From contig WLKU01000002.1 in NCBI GenBank assembly GCA_009701105.1, forward strand, positions 1 through 27,527: a stretch of DNA of 27,527 nt, read 5' to 3'. Below the pieces are notes generated by a model. It saw only the letters and a list, made by a program, of their open reading frames with translations, searched no databases and was not told the DNA's origin. Every line of letters begins with the position of its first letter. The first letter of the stretch is position 1. Positions 23,964-27,527 of this stretch are shown here, piece by piece. The position numbers and the translations under genes are program-made. Source of the stretch: Actinomycetota bacterium. Its GTDB lineage: Bacteria > Actinomycetota > Acidimicrobiia > Acidimicrobiales > Ilumatobacteraceae.

Positions 23964-26441
23964 TTATTTTTTCGACTTTCTGGCCTTCAAACCCAAGGCA
24001 AGCACGAGCACAATTGCTCCCAATACAGCTATCACTACTAGGGGATTGGGTGTAGATGTGGGCGCTGTTTTCGGTGTTGATGCAGGTGTTGCAGCGGGCG
24101 TTGTCGTGGATGTTGAGTCATCTGCAACGAATTGTTTAATAACGATTGGAACATATCCAAACTCAAGTCCAGGAGGTGGCGAGGTCAGCAGACCTGAGTC
24201 AAAAGCAACAAGTGAACCTTTGCTTGGATCAGCCATCATCGCTGTATTTGCCCAATCTTTTTGCATTTTGATAACAGCGTTTTGAAGATTGCTTTTCTCT
24301 GATTCGTTCAATTCAAATCTTTGAAATGCAGGCTGATCAACAAATTTGTACCACCTGTAAACAGCAGTGCTGCCGTCATTGAGTTGGGTGGTGAAATCCT
24401 CGGAAGCCGCTGGTGATGCATCCCACCAACTCGGATATTGGTACACGAAGGATGATGTATTCGTTGGATCACCAAAGCTTGCTTTCTTCAATGCATCAGG
24501 AGCTTCAGACTCGGAGATTTCAGTTCGAGATGATTTTGCATCAACGAAATACTGGGGCAAAGTAACCATTCCACTCTTGCCCGGCACGCTAAAGCCATAG
24601 GCATTTCCCTTGTCGAGACTTTTTGCTGTGAGGGTTTCTGCCACACCGACAAGTGTTTTGCCCTCTTGATACACCTTGGATGAAGAACCGCCCAAAACTC
24701 CTGCGGAAGATTCTTGAGTCGAAGTCATCGTTGGTAAATTCGCAGTACTTGCGAGCGCAGCCTTCAAATCTGAACTGATGGCTTTATTGCTATAGCTAGT
24801 GAAGTCTCGCGAAATAGCGAAGTCGCCATTGGCGTCGACGGGAAACTGAAGTTGAGGAATCTTCGTGCTTACTTTTCCATCAGAATCTTTGTATCTATAA
24901 AACGGTATTGAATTCCATTCCGACGCTAATCCGTTTGTGTCACCAGGTCTTTTGTCCAAAGTTAAATCACGCTGTAGTGGAGTGCTTCGTGAACCATCTA
25001 CCCAAAATTGCGGTGCAACAAAAGCCAATGGTCCTTTGAAGTTTGTTGAGTTCATAAATAGTGTCCAGGAGTTATCGCCTGATTCTGATCCGAATGCACG
25101 ATCAAAGCGGGGGAGTTCCAACGCATGCCAAGTAACGCCAAGTTGTGGCGCCGTATCATCAGTAACAAGAGTCATTCCATCTGGTGGCATCAGTATCTGA
25201 TTGCTTATTTGAATAATTCCAGTGCTTGCTCTCGGCGTAGGTTCATCACTAAAAAAGCCCCAGCCTGGTGTGGCAAGTTCAGTTGAGTAACAGTTCTGGG
25301 TCACGTTGGCCATGTATTTTGGAAACACTGTTCTGAAGTGCTCTCTGACCCACCACCCCAAACTTCCTTCAATGGTTTGGAATAGATACAGGCCATAAGT
25401 TCCTGAATTTGGATCGGACGCAGCATTTTTTACCCATTCGTTCGTTCCGCTATTGCATAGTTTTTGCGCTGTAGCGGCGCTCACTGTTCGATTATCTGGT
25501 CCAATCCAAGTGGAACTCAGGCCTAGCTGAAAATCATCTATCTGTGATGGGCTTATTGACCAGGCGGTGGAATACCAACCAAAGCCAGATTGGTAATTCT
25601 CCGGAAATGGTTTTTGCAAATAGGAGGACACATAAAACCCTGGACCACCAGTTTCAGCTTTGGTGCCCATCAAAGCTCCACCTGAAAAAAAATCTAATAA
25701 ATATTGCGTAACAGGATTTTTGCTCGGAAGAAACTCGGGAGCAATTAAAGGTTTCAGTGATGTGTCCGATCCAACACTGCTCTCGATGGACCCTCCAACG
25801 CCAGCAGAGTCAAAATCATAAAATGCAATCAAATTGGAATCGGTAAAGGAAGACGCAACGAGGGCATCCTGTGTTACTTCATCTGCCGACCGAGCAGTTT
25901 TCCAAATCATCAAATTATCTATGCAGCCGTTGATGCGTTCTCCCGCACTTGAATCAAATTGAGCACCAATTCGAGTGTTTGTTCCAGCGCTGTTGAGTTG
26001 ATAATTCTGAATCGTTGAAGCGAGTTTGCCATCAACATAAAAAGTACCTTTTCCATCTGTGCTGCGAGTGAGAGCAAAATGTGTCCATTTCTTGTAGGGC
26101 ATTTTTGCACCAGTATCAATCCATGTGTCTCCAGCTCTCATGCCCAACTCAGGGGTAATGCCCAGATAAAAAGCATTGGGTTGTCCACCCTGCGAGAGTA
26201 TTTCTGCATATGACTTTGAGTCTTGGGTCAAATAGAAATCAAATTCCACAGTGAATTCACCACTCACTGGAATTAATTTAGAACTAGCTTCCAAATACTG
26301 TTGATCACTTAAAGCCAGGCACATGTTGTTGGCTGCGGCACTGGATGGTGCTGACTGAACAGGGAGAACAGTAAGAACAAACGGTAAGACGAGAACTGTT
26401 TTCCACATCCTAAATATGCGTAGTGAAAACAACTTGCGCAT
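23964..26441 (-). CDS. Large secreted LamG-domain protein with C-terminal membrane anchor
   Basis: An 825-aa surface protein. It has an N-terminal signal peptide (MRKLFSLRIFRMWK, a hydrophobic core, then VQSA as likely cleavage site). A LamG/concanavalin-A-like domain follows at about residues 45-215 (YLEASSKLIPVSGEFTVEFD, KKWTHFALTR, GTFYVDGKL, GCIDNLMIW). About 550 residues that I do not recognise come next, rich in Trp, Tyr and Ser. The C-terminus is a Ser/Thr/Pro/Ala linker, one membrane helix (PLVVIAVLGAIVLVLALGL) and the basic tail KARKSKK, with no LPxTG. It is probably anchored in the membrane with the LamG domain outside, binding carbohydrate or a partner cell. The ATG at 26441 has GAGG 9 bases upstream; a TTG at 26450 leaves no spacing. 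The gene is AT-richer than its neighbours. Confidence 0.8.
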   Translation of the reverse strand: MRKLFSLRIFRMWKTVLVLPFVLTVLPVQSAPSSAAANNMCLALSDQQYLEASSKLIPVSGEFTVEFDFYLTQDSKSYAEILSQGGQPNAFYLGITPELGMRAGDTWIDTGAKMPYKKWTHFALTRSTDGKGTFYVDGKLASTIQNYQLNSAGTNTRIGAQFDSSAGERINGCIDNLMIWKTARSADEVTQDALVASSFTDSNLIAFYDFDSAGVGGSIESSVGSDTSLKPLIAPEFLPSKNPVTQYLLDFFSGGALMGTKAETGGPGFYVSSYLQKPFPENYQSGFGWYSTAWSISPSQIDDFQLGLSSTWIGPDNRTVSAATAQKLCNSGTNEWVKNAASDPNSGTYGLYLFQTIEGSLGWWVREHFRTVFPKYMANVTQNCYSTELATPGWGFFSDEPTPRASTGIIQISNQILMPPDGMTLVTDDTAPQLGVTWHALELPRFDRAFGSESGDNSWTLFMNSTNFKGPLAFVAPQFWVDGSRSTPLQRDLTLDKRPGDTNGLASEWNSIPFYRYKDSDGKVSTKIPQLQFPVDANGDFAISRDFTSYSNKAISSDLKAALASTANLPTMTSTQESSAGVLGGSSSKVYQEGKTLVGVAETLTAKSLDKGNAYGFSVPGKSGMVTLPQYFVDAKSSRTEISESEAPDALKKASFGDPTNTSSFVYQYPSWWDASPAASEDFTTQLNDGSTAVYRWYKFVDQPAFQRFELNESEKSNLQNAVIKMQKDWANTAMMADPSKGSLVAFDSGLLTSPPPGLEFGYVPIVIKQFVADDSTSTTTPAATPASTPKTAPTSTPNPLVVIAVLGAIVLVLALGLKARKSKK

Positions 26442-26505
26442 CTCGGTCAACCTCTTTCATCGATATTGACTCAGAGAATTTGTATGAGCCAGATGAATAA
26501 TATCC
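26442..26505 (-). promoter_or_regulatory. Promoter region of the LamG gene
   Basis: TATTAT on the minus strand (26497-26502) is a good -10 and would give a leader of about 50 bases with GAGG near its end. The -35 position, inside the metallopeptidase 3' end, is not convincing. Confidence 0.4.
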
Positions 26506-26916
26506 TTAGCGAGTGGCCGCAAAGGGCTCGACACTTAAGCCCGCAGCCACATACATCTCGTGTAGTCGTACTGCATGTGCAAGCGACACATAGCGTCGCA
26601 CAAACGTCACTACTTGTGTTCGAAACTCACGCCCGTGTCCACCATTGGCGGTCACTAAATGCGCCATCTCGTGCACCAACAACAATTGGCTCATCTTTTT
26701 CTTGCGCACCGAAATACACCATTCATCTACAAAGGCCAGCCCCTGCAAACTGCGCGACATCGACATCTGCGACACCACGGGGTGATCAACACCTTCGTTG
26801 TCGGCAATCATCATCAACCATTCACCAGCTTCATCGAGCCCCAACACCCGTGTGGGCATCTCTAACTCAAAAGCGTCTTCGACCGCATACGTGCCAGAGT
26901 CTTCGCTACTTGTCAC
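26506..26916 (-). CDS. SprT-like/TIGR04338-like zinc metallopeptidase
   Basis: A small protein with the zinc motif HEMAH (HExxH, in LLLVHEMAHLV) followed by GGHGREFRTQ, whose histidine would be the third ligand. This is the pattern of SprT-like and actinobacterial TIGR04338 putative metallohydrolases. The start is debatable. GTG at 26916 (136 aa) overlaps the stop of the upstream DUF2786 gene by a few bases, the usual coupled arrangement. ATGs at 26955 and 27000 would give longer proteins but overlap the upstream gene by about 50 to 95 bases. No substrate is known. Confidence 0.75.
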   Translation of the reverse strand: MTSSEDSGTYAVEDAFELEMPTRVLGLDEAGEWLMMIADNEGVDHPVVSQMSMSRSLQGLAFVDEWCISVRKKKMSQLLLVHEMAHLVTANGGHGREFRTQVVTFVRRYVSLAHAVRLHEMYVAAGLSVEPFAATR

Positions 26917-27527
26917 GCCTACCCGCACCAATCTGTCGTTGTGCTCCAACACCATTGCGCCCAGCCGAAAACTGTGACCCAGCACGATGCCCAGCACCAT
27001 AGGCCTCTTTGTCACTCGAGTAACTGCTCGACACCGCATGCAAGTGTGGGGTAGAGGCAACCATGTGTGCGCGTGCTCGCTCTGATCGCTCGACCAACAC
27101 CAACCCCACGCCCGGCGTTTCTTTCACGATCACTCGGTTCTCTTGTTCGAGCTTGCGCATAATGCCCTCGCAATACCCAATCCACCACGAGGTGCGAAAC
27201 CGACGATCGCCCGCAGGCATCGTGCGCAATGCCAACATCTCGGCCGCCTGAAACAACGTCTCGAGTGAAAACAAATCATTGGCCGTGCCATACGCAACCA
27301 TTGTCACTTCGGTCGGGTTCGTCTCCATCATGTCCCGATAGGAATGACAACTCAATGTCTTGGCAATTGTCCACAACAGCGTCCCTCGCCGCACCCGATA
27401 GGGCCCCTTGATCACAAACACCTTGCTCGTCACTTCATGAGAGGAAGCATCTCGTGCCTGCCTGCCCGACACAGCATCTTCGTCCAAGTCATATTTCTGC
27501 ATCAACCGAAAGGCGAGAGCCAATGCC
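26906..27527 (-). CDS. DUF2786-domain protein, truncated by window end
   Basis: The frame is open to the right edge, so the N-terminus is outside the window; the visible start-like TTG at 27521-27523 is internal. The first visible residues (ALALAFRLMQKYDLDEDAV) are the second half of the DUF2786 helical hairpin. A conserved middle region follows (DLFSLETLFQAAEMLALRTM, RTSWWIGYCEGI). The C-terminal tail is glycine-, arginine- and serine-rich (EAYGAGHRAGSQFSAGRN, then GAGR), as is usual in this family. DUF2786 proteins are widespread in actinobacteria and phages, function unknown. It overlaps the metallopeptidase gene, a pairing that suggests cotranscription. Confidence 0.8.
   Translation of the reverse strand, partial: ALALAFRLMQKYDLDEDAVSGRQARDASSHEVTSKVFVIKGPYRVRRGTLLWTIAKTLSCHSYRDMMETNPTEVTMVAYGTANDLFSLETLFQAAEMLALRTMPAGDRRFRTSWWIGYCEGIMRKLEQENRVIVKETPGVGLVLVERSERARAHMVASTPHLHAVSSSYSSDKEAYGAGHRAGSQFSAGRNGVGAQRQIGAGRRDK

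Noticed and set aside
23930..23966. A terminator after the LamG gene
   Set aside because: There is a short weak inverted repeat (TTACA and TGTAA) near runs of T, but the T-run is on the wrong side for the minus-strand transcript and the stem is too weak.

Overview
The window looks like a chromosomal segment of an actinobacterium, most likely a freshwater or soil member of the class Acidimicrobiia. This is inferred from moderate GC, a TM0106-type RecB nuclease, a DUF2786 protein overlapping a small HExxH metallopeptidase, actinobacterial-style LigA, and several genes whose -10 box lies too close to the start codon for a leader. I could not run any search, so the taxonomic call is tentative.

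Layout. (1) 1-3107: left chromosomal flank with a truncated TM0106/RecB-like nuclease (-), a fused XRE-MNT nucleotidyltransferase protein (+), a membrane protein (-) and a small acidic ORF (-). (2) 3146-5224: ligA (+). (3) 5225-21988: a catabolic island of about 16.7 kb between ligA and a DEDDh exonuclease gene. Its edges carry an exact 22-bp direct repeat (5217-5238 and 21989-22010). This repeat spans the abutting stop codons of ligA and the exonuclease, so the two genes were convergent neighbours before the island arrived. Just inside the left copy is a fragment of a diverged exonuclease allele (5239-5292, 46/54 bases identical to 22477-22530, mostly third-position differences). (4) 21997-23818: exonuclease and, upstream of it, a tight minus-strand operon: zinc ribbon protein, a YbjN-like protein with a C-terminal winged helix resembling the Z-alpha (Z-DNA/Z-RNA binding) domain, and a 92-aa unknown. 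(5) 23964-26441: a large secreted and membrane-anchored LamG protein (-), AT-rich and possibly also acquired. (6) 26506-27527: SprT-like/TIGR04338-like metallopeptidase and DUF2786 protein (-), the latter cut by the window end.

How the island works. A LacI regulator (13465-14499) sits between the catabolic genes and an ABC sugar importer. Three copies of a 12-bp palindrome, TCAAwCGwTTGA or one base off, precede the three main transcription units (6624, 11111, 14576) and overlap a TTGACW -35 element. This indicates one regulon. The importer (Tat lipoprotein, two permeases, ATPase) would bring in a carbohydrate or sugar acid. An SMP-30 lactonase, two SDR dehydrogenases, two paralogous enolase-superfamily dehydratases and a DUF4432 mutarotase-like protein fit an oxidative sugar to aldonate to 2-keto-3-deoxyaldonate route. 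Unusually, the same regulon encodes E1-alpha/E1-beta of a 2-oxoacid dehydrogenase, a free-standing lipoyl protein, a MaoC hydratase, a family III CoA-transferase, a VOC protein and a muconolactone isomerase-like protein. My hypothesis is that the 2-keto-3-deoxy acid is oxidatively decarboxylated to a 3-hydroxyacyl-CoA, which then enters CoA chemistry instead of being split by an aldolase. I do not recognise a described pathway with this gene set.
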